From Cristatella mucedo (taxonomy: Eukaryota > Bryozoa > Phylactolaemata > Cristatellidae): DNA of 64,000 nucleotides. How positions within the stretch are numbered: position 1 is the stretch's first letter; every line of letters begins with the position of its first letter. Where the stretch lies: NCBI GenBank assembly GCA_009760855.2, contig WPIO01000038.1:957001-1021000 (forward strand), in the 5' to 3' direction. The notes below the pieces were generated by a model. That model was not told the DNA's origin and searched no databases. It saw nothing but the letters and a program-made list of their open reading frames with translations. Both the position numbers and the translations under genes were made by a program. Shown here piece by piece: positions 63,753 to 64,000 of this stretch.

Positions 63753-64000
63753 CAGGCATCGTAGCACCCGCTTTTCGGAATCCAACAGTCTAGAAATTTC
63801 TCGTACAAACCTCAAATCCTTTGGAGACCATGCATTTAGTTCGTATGCTCCCAATGCCTGGAATTCCCTCCCGACCTGCGTCAGAACATCCCCTGACCTG
63901 ACCACATTTAAAAGGAACTTAAAAACAGACCTATTTAGGACAGCATTTATTGGGTCCCTGTGATTGGTCCTTGACGTGCCTATACGTGCTGACACTGTGC

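Larger units (their letters stand above)
60570..64000 (+). mobile_element. LINE family 1, nearly full length, 3' end beyond window
   Basis: A 5' UTR of about 235 bp is followed by one long ORF (60,806 to the normal stop near 63,750, about 980 codons) and the 3' UTR. The coding order is a basic N-terminal region, an APE-type endonuclease, a connecting region and a reverse transcriptase. The 5' junction is sharp, because the flank aligns with the RING exon of 33.3 kb up to base 60,569. At least four inactivating changes are present: a stop at about 62,270, a stop at about 62,519, a frameshift near 62,815, and stops at 63,475 and about 63,515. Confidence 0.95.

Overview
This window is animal genomic DNA, probably from an invertebrate. 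I infer this from spliced genes with GT-AG introns of about 0.7-2.1 kb, many copies of two CR1/L2-type LINE families, tRNA-derived SINEs, and long CT/GA and TA microsatellites. There is no bacterial-style gene organisation. A lophotrochozoan such as a free-living flatworm would fit, but the sequence alone does not settle the taxon. Nearly all long open frames are LINE reverse-transcriptase fragments, low-complexity translations or shadows of other frames.

The main result is a pair of spliced minus-strand genes that no single ORF reveals. Gene A (11,243-2,524) has six exons whose splice phases all agree. They join into a 488-residue protein with an N-terminal FERM domain and a C-terminal C3HC4 RING finger, the architecture of the E3 ubiquitin ligase MYLIP/IDOL. 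Gene B (from 45,321 to at least 40,709, possibly 39.05 kb) encodes a second, diverged FERM domain of the same family. Its introns lie at the same places and phases as those of gene A. Its RING exon is not found with certainty.

A third element is a minus-strand RING-finger 3' exon with its 3' flank, present in three or four copies: about 28.0-28.5 kb (core deleted by a LINE), 33.0-33.5 kb (two zinc ligands lost), 60.16-60.57 kb (intact zinc ligands but cut by a LINE), and a 160-bp scrap at 52.08 kb. The first two lie in a roughly 3-kb segmental duplication (26.47-30.33 and 31.31-34.36 kb). All three main copies keep the RING spacing of gene A and of MYLIP, so they may be 3' ends of further MYLIP-like paralogues.

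Layout: 1-2.2 kb LINE debris; 2.4-11.3 kb gene A, with LINE, SINE and microsatellite insertions in its introns; 11.5-12.2 kb degenerate minisatellite-like DNA; 12.3-26.4 kb LINE/SINE fragments, a candidate inverted-repeat transposon and unassigned DNA; 26.5-34.4 kb the duplicated RING-exon segment; 34.6-38.6 kb LINEs; 39-45.3 kb gene B in a GC- and CpG-rich stretch; 46.3-59.4 kb stacked LINEs and SINEs; 59.7-60.57 kb the third RING exon; 60.57-64 kb a nearly full-length but inactivated LINE.

Two LINE families are distinguished. Family 1 ends in (ATT)n and family 2 ends in (CATTA)n. One tRNA-derived SINE carries a tail closely matching the family 1 LINE 3' end, which suggests that family 1 mobilised it.
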